Shown: positions 15,939-23,844 of the stretch, in pieces | Numbering within the stretch: position 1 is the stretch's first letter | How the letters are laid out: each line of letters begins with the position of its first letter | Assembly: GCA_036323355.1 (NCBI GenBank) | Contig: AP028876.1 | Coordinates: 496,001-560,000, forward strand | DNA length: 64,000 bases | Reading direction: 5' to 3' | Origin: Gottschalkiaceae bacterium SANA | GTDB lineage: Bacteria > Bacillota > Clostridia > Tissierellales > GPF-1 | The notes under the pieces: generated by a model | The model's database searches: none | What the model was told of the DNA's origin: nothing | What the model saw: the letters and a program-made list of their open reading frames with translations, nothing else | Made by a program: the position numbers and the translations under genes

Positions 15939-17053
15939 TCAAAATCACTCATTTCGATTAAGCTAGACTCTGGAAAGTATGCGTACCATGCAAACCAAAA
16001 AGCATCGTAGTAAATCGGTGCTTGTAAATGGGTTTCATGGTCGATGGGCCAGCCATCATAGTTCCACACTAAAGATTCTTGTGGGCTTATGAGTGTTCTT
16101 TTTGCTCGATCGATTGTTAGATCCGGATAGTCGGTTTGATCGATGATTCGCGTGGTTTCTAAGCCTTCATCCCAGAAGATTAAATAGTTATGCTCTTCCC
16201 ATGAGAACTGCATGGATTTAACTTTTCGCAGTTCAATAGGATCAAGGACAAAGTTTTTCTTTTCGATCCGAAGACCTGTGATTATTTTTTTCGGAAACCA
16301 TTGATCCGTTTCTGTCATTAGGGGAAAGAGAACGGCATCATTAAAATAATAGGAACTGCGCAGTTCGTGCGATCCGTATGGATCAGAACCATATTCTCGC
16401 AGAAAACCTGTATTAGTCGTTAAGACCTTTCCGTCTAGGTTGATTTTTTTTACATTTCTCCATGTGCTCCAATGAATTGGATGATGAGTCAGCTCCAATC
16501 CGGGAGGTGCACCGGTTATACTTTGCCCAAGCATTTGCGGCCAGTATTGGTTGCTTGCTCGGTCGTACATGACCAGATTGCTGTTTAATAGCTTGCCTGA
16601 TGTACCGAATTCTGAAATTTCTCCACGAAATCCAATGGCCGTTGCAGTTAAGGGACAGTAGGAAAATACATAGTTCTCAGATTCATTCCAATCCATGTTA
16701 ATAATTTCATGCCAGACGAGTACCTCCTGGGGAACGATAAACAGTCCTTGGGGAGTACGGGTGATCATCACCCAGTCATCATCCTGCATAAAGACGGCAG
16801 CATCTTGAATTGGGATAAAATCAGGTGAGTCAATGGAAGGGATGCCATCTGGAGCAACACCTCCGCTTTCAATGGCTTGATATAAGCGATCAAATTCTGA
16901 TCCTGAAGCTGGTGGGATCAACTCGATTGCTTGAGTGGATGATTCTTCTATGATTGAATCTTGCGGTGAAGTCCCCCAAGATCGAAGCCAGATTACAAAG
17001 ATGAATATCGCTGCAAAGAGTAAAGTCCAAAGAACGATTTGTTTTGCTTTCAT
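15935..17053 (-). CDS. DUF3179 domain-containing protein
   Basis: A 372-residue protein with an N-terminal signal/anchor segment (residues 5-25), an acidic linker and a DUF3179 domain. Diagnostic parts are IPIQDAAVFMQDDDWV, the VWHEIINMDW segment, SYCPLTATAIGF with its single Cys, GTSGKLLNSNLVMYDR, and a later WSTWRNV. These proteins are extracytoplasmic and of unknown function. AAAGGAG precedes the ATG. It is the first gene of a two-gene operon with the small membrane protein. Confidence 0.85.
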   Translation of the reverse strand: MKAKQIVLWTLLFAAIFIFVIWLRSWGTSPQDSIIEESSTQAIELIPPASGSEFDRLYQAIESGGVAPDGIPSIDSPDFIPIQDAAVFMQDDDWVMITRTPQGLFIVPQEVLVWHEIINMDWNESENYVFSYCPLTATAIGFRGEISEFGTSGKLLNSNLVMYDRASNQYWPQMLGQSITGAPPGLELTHHPIHWSTWRNVKKINLDGKVLTTNTGFLREYGSDPYGSHELRSSYYFNDAVLFPLMTETDQWFPKKIITGLRIEKKNFVLDPIELRKVKSMQFSWEEHNYLIFWDEGLETTRIIDQTDYPDLTIDRAKRTLISPQESLVWNYDGWPIDHETHLQAPIYYDAFWFAWYAYFPESSLIEMSDFE

Positions 17054-17261
17054 CGGAATTCTCCTTTCATCATTTATATACCCCGTAGGGGTAATTAAAA
17101 TAAGAACTTTCTATAACGAATAATTGCAATAACGTATCTGAAGGTATTATGAGCATCATTTTGGAATGCATTTTTCTAATAGCGGCAAATGCTTTTGGTT
17201 ATGGTCCATTTTAGTGAGAGTTAGTGAAATTGCTGTCGAAGTCAATTTTTTATGATTTGGC

Positions 17262-17290
17262 TTGATGAATAGGTATCCATCTTCTATACT
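17262..17290 (+). promoter_or_regulatory. Sigma-70-type promoter for the DMT transporter gene
   Basis: TTGATG (17262-17267), 17 bases, TATACT (17285-17290), ending 22 bases before the start codon. The rest of the 259-base gap upstream (17054-17261) holds the divergent start region of the DUF3179 gene and nothing else I can identify. Confidence 0.6.
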
Positions 17291-17312
17291 GGGAAGATAA
17301 GGAGAATAGAAG

Positions 17313-18239
17313 ATGACAGAACGCGTAAAAGCACAAATTGCTCTGATTATCAGTGTGGTGATCTGGGGTGTTACATTCATAAATATGAAAATCGTTTTAT
17401 CGGAATTGCCGCCTATTACATCCAATGTGGTGCGTTTTGCCATGGGCAGTGCAATCTTGTGGATTTTACTGAAATTCATGGAGCCGAAGGCTCGCTTTCA
17501 AAGGCATTGGTTCAAGTCCATGTTTTGGACCGGTTTCTTTGGTGTCACCATTTACTATGCCTTTGAAGGGCTTGGGATTGATCGGATGGATGCATCGTCA
17601 TCGGCTCTGATTATGGGGGCCATTCCTCTGATGACCTTGTTGATTGAACGAAAGCGTCAAAAACAGCCAATTCTCTTAAAGGAATGGGGCTTGTTTTCTC
17701 TCTCTACATTGGGTATCTATTTCACAGTGATGTCGGAGTGGCGGTTTCAGCAGAGTATGGAAACCCTTTGGGGCATTGTTTTTCTGTTTATCGCAAGCAT
17801 TGGCTGTGTTATGTATGCCGTATTGACAGCCCGGGTGGACGACCGAATGACTTCCCTGCAGGTCTTGACTTATCAGACGACCATTGGCAGCTTGCTCCTG
17901 CTTCCCGGATTGCTGTTGGAAGATTTTAATCTTCTCACTTGGTTTGTTCACGATCCTCAGATGCCCATGACCATGGGACACTTGCTCTTTCTTGTGATTG
18001 GATCCACGGTGATCGCCTATTATCTCTATGTCTACAGTGTTCGTATTATTGGTGCAGCTGATTCGGCCTTATATATGAACATTATCCCCTTGGTAACCCT
18101 GGTTTTGGGGACAACTTTGCTGGGAGAAAGACTATCTGTGGAAAAGGTTATTGGTGCAGTGTGCATCATTTTGGCGGTCTTTTTATCGGAGTGGTTGAAT
18201 AAAAGGCAAGCGAGCAGGGTTGGGAGAGTAAATAGATAA
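17313..18239 (+). CDS. EamA/DMT superfamily transporter
   Basis: A 308-residue membrane protein with ten predicted helices in two EamA repeats, the usual size for drug/metabolite exporters. It starts IALIISVVIWGVTFINMKI and has the second repeat from about residue 150; the C-terminus is short and basic. AAGGAG precedes the ATG. These carriers export amino acids, purines or drugs; sequence does not show which. A second, only distantly similar DMT gene lies at 57344. Confidence 0.9.
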   Translation: MTERVKAQIALIISVVIWGVTFINMKIVLSELPPITSNVVRFAMGSAILWILLKFMEPKARFQRHWFKSMFWTGFFGVTIYYAFEGLGIDRMDASSSALIMGAIPLMTLLIERKRQKQPILLKEWGLFSLSTLGIYFTVMSEWRFQQSMETLWGIVFLFIASIGCVMYAVLTARVDDRMTSLQVLTYQTTIGSLLLLPGLLLEDFNLLTWFVHDPQMPMTMGHLLFLVIGSTVIAYYLYVYSVRIIGAADSALYMNIIPLVTLVLGTTLLGERLSVEKVIGAVCIILAVFLSEWLNKRQASRVGRVNR

Positions 18240-18268
18240 TTGATGGAAAAGTTTGTCTAGTAAGGGGT

Positions 18269-18913
18269 ATGGTTTTTGTAGAAGAACTTTATCGCAGAAG
18301 AGATCAAGTTGAAAGTGAGGGAGTCATGGAAGAACAGAGATTAACGGTTGAGGAATTTACTGAAAGAAGCCGAGAGTTGTCTCGACATCATCTTGATTTT
18401 CGGCGATTGGGTCTGAAGGGCAAGATTCTCGATATCGGTGCTGGTGGCGAAGGTGTCATTGGTCAGCTCTATCCGGATTCCATTGGGATCGATCCTGATA
18501 AGGAAGAATTGGAGGAAAGTCCTGCTAAGCAATTGAAGATTGTGATGGATGGGCGAGACTTGCAGTTTATGGATGAAAGCTTTGATACGGCAACGATCTT
18601 TTTTACCATGATGTATATTCATCCCGATGATCAATTGAAGGTGTTTGAAGAAGCATATCGAGTATTGAAAGTGGGTGGTGAATTGCACCTGTGGTATCTG
18701 CATATGGGCGAACCTGATGAGGAAACATATGGTTTGATTCTTCCGCTTGAGATTGAAATGCCCAAGGGTATGCTTCAAACAGGATACGGGGCAAGGTGGA
18801 ATCGCAAGCAGGATGATGACAGCTTTGTTGAATTGGGGAAGCGAGCGGGATTTGCTGTGAAGAAGGTTCATTTGAATGGTGAGACCGGTTGGATTCGCTT
18901 TTATAAGAAATAA
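18269..18913 (+). CDS. Class I SAM-dependent methyltransferase
   Basis: A protein of up to 214 residues with a Rossmann-type methyltransferase fold. Motif I is ILDIGAGGEG, the acidic residue at the end of strand 2 is IGIDPD, and the later segment FDTATIFFTMMYIHP followed by EEAYRVLKVGGEL is the usual motif IV/V region. The start is uncertain: an in-frame ATG at 18326 also has a nearby GAGGGAG, though only two bases away. Substrate unknown. It follows the DMT gene by 29 bases and may share its transcript. Confidence 0.85.
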   Translation: MVFVEELYRRRDQVESEGVMEEQRLTVEEFTERSRELSRHHLDFRRLGLKGKILDIGAGGEGVIGQLYPDSIGIDPDKEELEESPAKQLKIVMDGRDLQFMDESFDTATIFFTMMYIHPDDQLKVFEEAYRVLKVGGELHLWYLHMGEPDEETYGLILPLEIEMPKGMLQTGYGARWNRKQDDDSFVELGKRAGFAVKKVHLNGETGWIRFYKK

Positions 18914-18960
18914 GCGCAAGATGGGAAATGGAAATAAGAAAATTGAATGGGCAAAATCAA

Positions 18961-18989
18961 AGGGTAGCTGTAATGGCTACCCTTTTTTT
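18961..18989 (+). terminator. Terminator after the methyltransferase gene
   Basis: AGGGTAGC (18961-18968) pairs with GCTACCCT (18976-18983), followed by seven T residues that reach the stop codon of the convergent peptidase gene. Confidence 0.88.
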
Positions 18990-20430
18990 AATAGGCGTAT
19001 GCTGTTAGAAAGTCTTCCATCATCTCGCCGATCTTGTCAAATTGATTCAAATGGATGTCTGATGGGTCGTCATCCGGTGTGTGAATGCGCTGCATGTCCA
19101 GTTGAATTATGGTGAAGGCATTGTAGCCGGACTGCAAGAACGGCAGATGATCGCTGGCGTATTTACCGGTGGTAGAAGCATCTGTTGGAAGATCCCACTC
19201 TTTCGCTGAATCCAATAATTCATCCAGCAAGCGGCTATTGTTTGCGACTCCGTCCATGGAAAGTGGATAGCTTGGATCGGTACCTACCATATCAAAATTG
19301 ATGACCTCGTAGGGGGGATCAATCGGTGGGTTTTGAAGAAAATCAATGGAACCCAGTAGTCCAACTTCTTCCCCGTTAAAGGCTGCAAAGACAAGGGTTC
19401 TTTTTGGACGTTCAGCCTTGACAGCCATGCTTCGAGCCAATTGTACCACCATGCTTGTACCGGATGCATTGTCTAAGGCACCTGGGAAGATGACGCCATC
19501 TGGGTCGCTACCAACATGGTCTAGATGGCCGCTAATAACAAGGGCGGGTAGAGAGGGATCGGTACCGGGAATCATTCCGACTACATTATTCAGGATGACG
19601 GTTTCAAAGCTTAGGTCATTGACGATATGAAGACGATATCCCTGCTCAGAGAAATTTAAAAGTTCCTCATAAACATCAGGGGTGACATAGCCGAGAATTA
19701 AGGTTTCGCCTTGTTTGTTGGCCGGTTCTCGAATGCTGGCTCCCTTGATTACATATTCAAATTCATCGCCTCGCTTTGGATTACTGGTTGGCGCAATGAC
19801 AGCCCTGACTTTTTTTTCAAGAAAGTTTTTTTGTTGATGGGGAAGACGTACACCATCAGGGTGAAGAATAATTAATTGGTCCACAACATCAGCGGCGCGT
19901 TTAATTTCTCGAAAGGGTGATTCCACATGGCCACCACCAGCGTAGTATGAGCTTCCGAAGGCAAAATCTTTTCTTAATTGATAGGATTTGATAATTTCGC
20001 CATTTGGGTCTTTGACTTCAAGGATAAAGGTTTCGCCAAAAATAGGAACCATGGCTTGAAATCCTTGTTGATAGCCGCCGCTCGGTGCTTGAAGACCAAT
20101 TGCTTCAAATTCTTCGCTGATGAGTTCAACCACCTCTTGATTCTTTTTAGTTCCTGCCATTCGTCCTTCGTAGTCATTGGCAAGGGTTGTTAAAAGGGTG
20201 AAGGCGGCATCTTCATTAAAATCATTCTCTTGTCCTGCTAGAACAATGGGGGGGGATTCTAACTCTGATTCAAATTTTGATTTGGATTCTGATTCTGGTT
20301 TGGATTCCGAAGATGAGCTGGGTGTTGCATAGTCTGGAATCGGCTCTGCTTGAGTAGATAACCAAATGATCCAAATTAGTCCTAGCAGTGCGATGAGAAT
20401 GATGATGAGTCCTAATTTTTTACGATTCAT
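18988..20430 (-). CDS. M28 family aminopeptidase, membrane-anchored or secreted
   Basis: A 480-residue protein. After a basic start, residues 6-25 form a hydrophobic signal/anchor, followed by a Ser/Glu/Lys-rich spacer (about 35-60). A PA-like insert occupies roughly residues 130-290 and the M28 zinc peptidase domain is C-terminal: VISGHLDHVG (ligand His and Asp), ALDNASGTSMVV, FAAFNGEEVGLLGS (catalytic and ligand Glu), NFDMVG and KYASDHLPFL. All expected ligands are present. AAAGGAG precedes the chosen ATG (20430); an earlier in-frame start would add 35 unlikely residues. Probably an extracellular aminopeptidase for peptide nutrition. Confidence 0.9.
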   Translation of the reverse strand: MNRKKLGLIIILIALLGLIWIIWLSTQAEPIPDYATPSSSSESKPESESKSKFESELESPPIVLAGQENDFNEDAAFTLLTTLANDYEGRMAGTKKNQEVVELISEEFEAIGLQAPSGGYQQGFQAMVPIFGETFILEVKDPNGEIIKSYQLRKDFAFGSSYYAGGGHVESPFREIKRAADVVDQLIILHPDGVRLPHQQKNFLEKKVRAVIAPTSNPKRGDEFEYVIKGASIREPANKQGETLILGYVTPDVYEELLNFSEQGYRLHIVNDLSFETVILNNVVGMIPGTDPSLPALVISGHLDHVGSDPDGVIFPGALDNASGTSMVVQLARSMAVKAERPKRTLVFAAFNGEEVGLLGSIDFLQNPPIDPPYEVINFDMVGTDPSYPLSMDGVANNSRLLDELLDSAKEWDLPTDASTTGKYASDHLPFLQSGYNAFTIIQLDMQRIHTPDDDPSDIHLNQFDKIGEMMEDFLTAYAY

Positions 20431-20641
20431 ATCGAAACTCCTTTCACATGCTCTAATTGAGGATTTATCGTTTTTTAAGCGATGCGTAAAATCAATATGT
20501 GATTTCTGCATTTGATAGCAATTGCTAATATTCAAGTCTCTCTTTACTTTTATTATAAAGGGAATAAAGGGCTAAAACTGGATGTTTCGAAATTGTGAGA
20601 AAATTTCAAAAGTTTACCAAAATGAATCGGTCGATAAATTC

Positions 20642-20686
20642 TGATAAAAATTATCAAGGATGTGCTTTTCATGATGTTTTTTATCA
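20642..20686 (+). promoter_or_regulatory. Two TGAT-N7-ATCA sites, probable enhancer (UAS) for sigma-54 activator
   Basis: TGATAAAAATTATCA (20642-20656) and TGATGTTTTTTATCA (20672-20686) share TGAT-N7-ATCA and are 30 bases apart, about three helical turns. They lie about 70-110 bases before the -12 element, the usual enhancer distance. The same pattern recurs at 23691-23705 ahead of the dihydroxyacetone kinase promoter. The activator gene between the two promoters is the obvious candidate to bind them. The remainder of the gap 20431-20641 shows no feature I can support. Confidence 0.65.
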
Positions 20687-20739
20687 GTGTGGAAAGCTTG
20701 AATAGCCAGAAAGCGTACCCATTCAGCGAATTGTATTTT

Positions 20740-20755
20740 TGGCATAAGAATTGCA
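20740..20755 (+). promoter_or_regulatory. Sigma-54 promoter of the small membrane protein pair
   Basis: TGGCAT (20740-20745), AAGAA, TTGCA (20751-20755) matches the -24/-12 consensus with one mismatch and exact spacing. It is 92 bases before the first start codon, leaving a leader that contains a cre-like dyad. Confidence 0.85.
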
Positions 20756-20769
20756 AGTATTGGAGATAA

Positions 20770-20786
20770 CCGGAAATCGTTTTCGG
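20770..20786 (+). promoter_or_regulatory. cre-like dyad in the leader (possible CcpA site)
   Basis: CCGGAAA-TCG-TTTTCGG is a near-perfect dyad. The part 20772-20785 agrees with the cre pattern TGWNANCGNTNWCA at 12 of 14 positions. It lies just after the expected transcription start, a position where CcpA can act as a roadblock. CcpA itself is not in the window. Confidence 0.4.
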
Positions 20787-20847
20787 AACAAATGGATTCC
20801 TTCGGATGGGAAACCAGGAAAATGAAAATAATATGGAGGTACGATCA

Positions 20848-21204
20848 ATGAAACATTTGGGTACGGTTGTAGGGGCAGCAATTGCAGGTATGTTCGTTAT
20901 GAGTGTTTGGGGCGAACTGGCAGGTGCGTATGGATTGGTAGGCGGATGGTTTGCCGCATTGATTATCATCGGCGTGATGTGGTTTATGAATCATTTTGTT
21001 GGCTTAATCAACAATGATGGTGCATGGGTCGATATGGCTGTCGGCATCGGTGTTGCAGGTACGGCACGTGGGGGATTTGATGCTGGTTTCAGTACGGTTG
21101 TAGCAGCCTTGCCAACACTTGTATTTGTCTTGATCGGTGGCATTGCCGGAGGCGTTTGCGCACATTATTTGACAAAGGCGTTGAATCAAAATTCTGCGGA
21201 ATAG
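20848..21204 (+). CDS. Small membrane protein, putative glycerol transporter subunit (Lin0368-like)
   Basis: A 118-residue protein with four hydrophobic segments. It resembles the small Listeria proteins encoded beside dihydroxyacetone kinase genes and annotated as putative glycerol transporter subunits; I recall this family by context and cannot verify it here. The ATG at 20848 has GGAGG upstream; an earlier in-frame start has none. It is clearly related to the next gene product: both share WG, GGW-AA, NH-VGLI and GAW-DMA motifs in the same order. The two probably form a heteromeric carrier for glycerol or dihydroxyacetone. Confidence 0.7.
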   Translation: MKHLGTVVGAAIAGMFVMSVWGELAGAYGLVGGWFAALIIIGVMWFMNHFVGLINNDGAWVDMAVGIGVAGTARGGFDAGFSTVVAALPTLVFVLIGGIAGGVCAHYLTKALNQNSAE

Positions 21205-21219
21205 ATAGGGGGGATTACG

Positions 21220-21549
21220 ATGACAATTGAAAATATCATTACTACAATGGCAGGCGGATTTATATTTCCATTTATGATTTACATGATGTGGGGGAAAATG
21301 GTTGATGTTTGGGGTGCAATAGGCGGTTGGATGGCAGCTGGTTTTATTGTTGGAACCGCATGGACCCTCAATCATGGTGTAGGACTCATTATTCAACAAG
21401 GTGCTTGGATTGATATGGCATGGGCAGCAGGTATCGGTTTATTTGTTGCGGGTGTATTGGATGGCAATAGTTTTTCGAAGGGTGTCGTAAATTATGGATT
21501 TTCAATTATTGGCGGAGTTTTGGGTGGTTTCATCCTATCTTGCCTATAA
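21220..21549 (+). CDS. Small membrane protein, paralogue and probable partner of the preceding one
   Basis: A 109-residue protein with four hydrophobic segments, starting 15 bases after the previous stop with a GGGGG site. It shares with its neighbour the ordered motifs MWGKMVDVWGAIGGWMAAG, LNHGVGLII and GAWIDMAWAAGIG. The pair looks like an ancient tandem duplication that keeps two distinct subunits. Position under the same sigma-54 promoter and before the dihydroxyacetone kinase genes supports a role in uptake of a C3 polyol. Confidence 0.7.
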   Translation: MTIENIITTMAGGFIFPFMIYMMWGKMVDVWGAIGGWMAAGFIVGTAWTLNHGVGLIIQQGAWIDMAWAAGIGLFVAGVLDGNSFSKGVVNYGFSIIGGVLGGFILSCL

Positions 21550-21560
21550 GTGGGAGAGAT

Positions 21561-21600
21561 GAAGACGCTGAAGATCGCTTTGATCTTCAGTGTCTTTGTT
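21561..21600 (+). terminator. Hairpin terminator after the small membrane protein pair
   Basis: A 15-bp stem with a G-T pair (AAGACGCTGAAGATC at 21562-21576 with GATCTTCAGTGTCTT at 21582-21596) lies 12 bases after the stop. The T tail is short and broken, so termination may be partial. Confidence 0.65.
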
Positions 21601-21654
21601 TGCAGAAAAAAATCAACATGATACAATGATCAAAAGAGGATTTGAGGGGGAGTC

Positions 21655-23688
21655 ATGCGATACGAAAAGCATTTGGTGATTCGAACAGCAAAGGGTTTGC
21701 ATGCTCGATTGGCTGCGGCCGTTGTGCATCAAGCCAGCAAGATCAATCGCACATATGGGGTAACCTTATATATCAGCAAATTGGGTTTGCAGGCTGAGAT
21801 TCCCATCACCAGTATGCTGAGTCTAACCTCTTTAGGGATTCGATCAGGAGATACTGCCATTGTCTTTGCAAGTGGAGAAAAAGCGGAATTTGCCGTGGAA
21901 GCCATGATTGCCTATTTAGCTGAAGATGTGAATTCTGTATTGGAATCCGATGAAGCTGTTGATGAAATTATCAATGCATCGGTCCTAACGACGGAGCGGG
22001 TGTTTGAAAGTCTCAATAGCGGGCTAATTGTAGTCGATGAGGGTAATCGTATTTCATATTTTAATCAGGCTGCTGAACGAATTTTAAAGCGAAAACGAGA
22101 TACCATAATCGGGAAAAAAGCGGACGAGGTCTTGGAAAATTCCCAGTTGGATCGGGTATTACAGACCGGTCTATCTCAGGAAAATGTGAAGCAAGTCATG
22201 GGGAAAACCATTGTAATTAGCAATCGGAGCCCTATTGTTGTTGCTGAAGAGATTCGGGGTGCTGTCGCGGTTTTCCAAGATATTTCGCAATTTGAAGCCT
22301 TGTCCAATGAGTTAGAAACGACCAAGGTTTTAAAGGAGCGTCTTGAACTGATTTTGCAAAATGTCCATGATGGTGTTGCCATGGTGGATGAGCGGGGAAT
22401 CTTGATTTATGTGAATACTGTTTATGAGCGAATTTGGAAGGTGAATCGGGATGAGATTGTGGGTAAGTCGATCAAGCATTTGTCTCATCATAAGGTGGAC
22501 AAGGAAGCCCTGCGAACCGGCCAGAATCAAGTGGGTGTAACGGTTGAGTCGGAAGAAGAACGCAAGATGATCGTTAATGCGTCACCCCTTGTTTTAGACG
22601 GTAAAGTGCGGGGTGTGATTTCGACCTACCTGGAAGTCACTGATTTGAAAATAATGATGGAACGGCTGCAAATGGCTGAAGACAAGCTTGCCTACTATGA
22701 AGAAGAATTAGAGACGGAGTGGTGGAACCATCAGTCATTTACCCAGGTGATTGGGCATAGCAGTGCGATTGAGTCAGCCATTCGCTTTGCCAACAAGGCA
22801 GCCAAATCTTCAGCGACTGTTTTGATTCGGGGGGAAAGTGGTACAGGCAAAGAAGTGTTGGCTCGCGCGATTCATGCGGCTAGCGAAAAGATTACCGGTC
22901 CCTTTGTAGGTGTGAATTGTGCAGCAATCCCTGAAACCCTAATCGAAAGTGAGTTATTCGGTCACGAGAAGGGTTCCTTTACAGGGGCAATCCAGCGGAA
23001 GATCGGGAAATTTGAATTGGCTGACAAGGGAACAATTTTTCTTGATGAGATTGGGGATTTGAGCAGGGACATGCAGGTGAAACTTCTACGAGTTTTGCAA
23101 GAGAAGGAGTTTGAGCGGGTTGGAGGAAATGACACCCTTCGGGTGAAGGTTCGTGTGATGGCAGCAACGAATCGAAATCTGGAAGAGATGATGAAAAGTG
23201 GAGAATTCCGCGAGGATTTATATTACCGCTTGAATGTAATTCCTATTACCATGCCACCTCTGCGGAAGCGGCAAGGAGATATTCCACTGCTTGTGGAGCA
23301 TTTTCTAGAGAAAATATGTGAGTCGGAAGGGGTAGAATTACGAAAAATCAGTCTAAGGGCACTGCGGGTTTTGGAACGCTATGACTGGCCGGGGAATATA
23401 AGAGAGCTAGAAAATATTGTGACTCGTGCGATCGCTATGTCGGAAGGTCATGTAATCGATTTGGAAGATCTTCCTGGATTTTTGCATCCAAGCCAAGCGA
23501 ATGATGAGGGATTGATTCAGTTGACCCCAAGTGGATTAGCAACCATGGAAGAATACGATCGGGCAATCATTGAAAAAGCGCTGGAGATCTACCCTTCCTA
23601 TAATCAGGCGGCTAAGGCCTTGGGAGTTACGCATAGAACGGTTTCTTTGAAGGCCAAGAAGTATGGATTGACTAAAACGGAAAAGTAA
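21655..23688 (+). CDS. Sigma-54-dependent activator with N-terminal HPr domain (HPr-PAS-PAS-AAA+-Fis)
   Basis: A 677-residue activator. Residues 1-88 form an HPr-like domain that keeps the phosphorylatable His16 and Arg18 in KGLHARLAA. Two PAS domains follow (about 105-220 and 228-340), then an AAA+ domain with Walker A GESGTGKE (393-400), the RpoN loop GSFTGA, and Walker [11 protein letters not shown], and a Fis-type HTH at the end ([23 protein letters not shown]). It should open RpoN promoters and could sense both PTS phosphate and a small ligand. It lies between two -24/-12 promoters that share TGAT-N7-ATCA sites and is the likely regulator of the glycerol/dihydroxyacetone genes. Confidence 0.9.
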   Translation: MRYEKHLVIRTAKGLHARLAAAVVHQASKINRTYGVTLYISKLGLQAEIPITSMLSLTSLGIRSGDTAIVFASGEKAEFAVEAMIAYLAEDVNSVLESDEAVDEIINASVLTTERVFESLNSGLIVVDEGNRISYFNQAAERILKRKRDTIIGKKADEVLENSQLDRVLQTGLSQENVKQVMGKTIVISNRSPIVVAEEIRGAVAVFQDISQFEALSNELETTKVLKERLELILQNVHDGVAMVDERGILIYVNTVYERIWKVNRDEIVGKSIKHLSHHKVDKEALRTGQNQVGVTVESEEERKMIVNASPLVLDGKVRGVISTYLEVTDLKIMMERLQMAEDKLAYYEEELETEWWNHQSFTQVIGHSSAIESAIRFANKAAKSSATVLIRGESGTGKEVLARAIHAASEKITGPFVGVNCAAIPETLIESELFGHEKGSFTGAIQRKIGKFELADKGTIFLDEIGDLSRDMQVKLLRVLQEKEFERVGGNDTLRVKVRVMAATNRNLEEMMKSGEFREDLYYRLNVIPITMPPLRKRQGDIPLLVEHFLEKICESEGVELRKISLRALRVLERYDWPGNIRELENIVTRAIAMSEGHVIDLEDLPGFLHPSQANDEGLIQLTPSGLATMEEYDRAIIEKALEIYPSYNQAAKALGVTHRTVSLKAKKYGLTKTEK

Positions 23689-23690
23689 CT

Positions 23691-23705
23691 TGATAATTTT
23701 TATCA
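23691..23705 (+). promoter_or_regulatory. TGAT-N7-ATCA site, probable enhancer for the dha promoter
   Basis: TGATAATTTTTATCA, extended to CTTGAT...ATCAAG, starts three bases after the activator stop codon. Its centre is 95 bases before the -12 element of the dha promoter. It matches the two sites at 20642-20686. It is separate from the terminator just downstream. Confidence 0.65.
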
Positions 23706-23716
23706 AGCAAGAGGAC

Positions 23717-23746
23717 CCCTGTGCGTATTTTTAGCACAGGGTTTTT
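23717..23746 (+). terminator. Terminator after the activator gene
   Basis: CCCTGTGC (23717-23724) pairs with GCACAGGG (23734-23741) and five T residues follow. It isolates the dha operon, which has its own promoter 34 bases on. Confidence 0.9.
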
Positions 23747-23779
23747 ATAAAAGGTTGAATTTTAGGGCTTTCTTGGCTT

Positions 23780-23795
23780 TGGCATGCATCTTGCA
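23780..23795 (+). promoter_or_regulatory. Sigma-54 promoter of the dhaKLM-HPr operon
   Basis: TGGCAT (23780-23785), GCATC, TTGCA (23791-23795) fits the -24/-12 consensus with one mismatch and exact spacing, 49 bases before the dhaK start. Confidence 0.87.
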
Positions 23796-23844
23796 TTTAG
23801 TAAGGGTGTACCCATCCGAAAATCCAAAATCGAAGGAGGCAACA

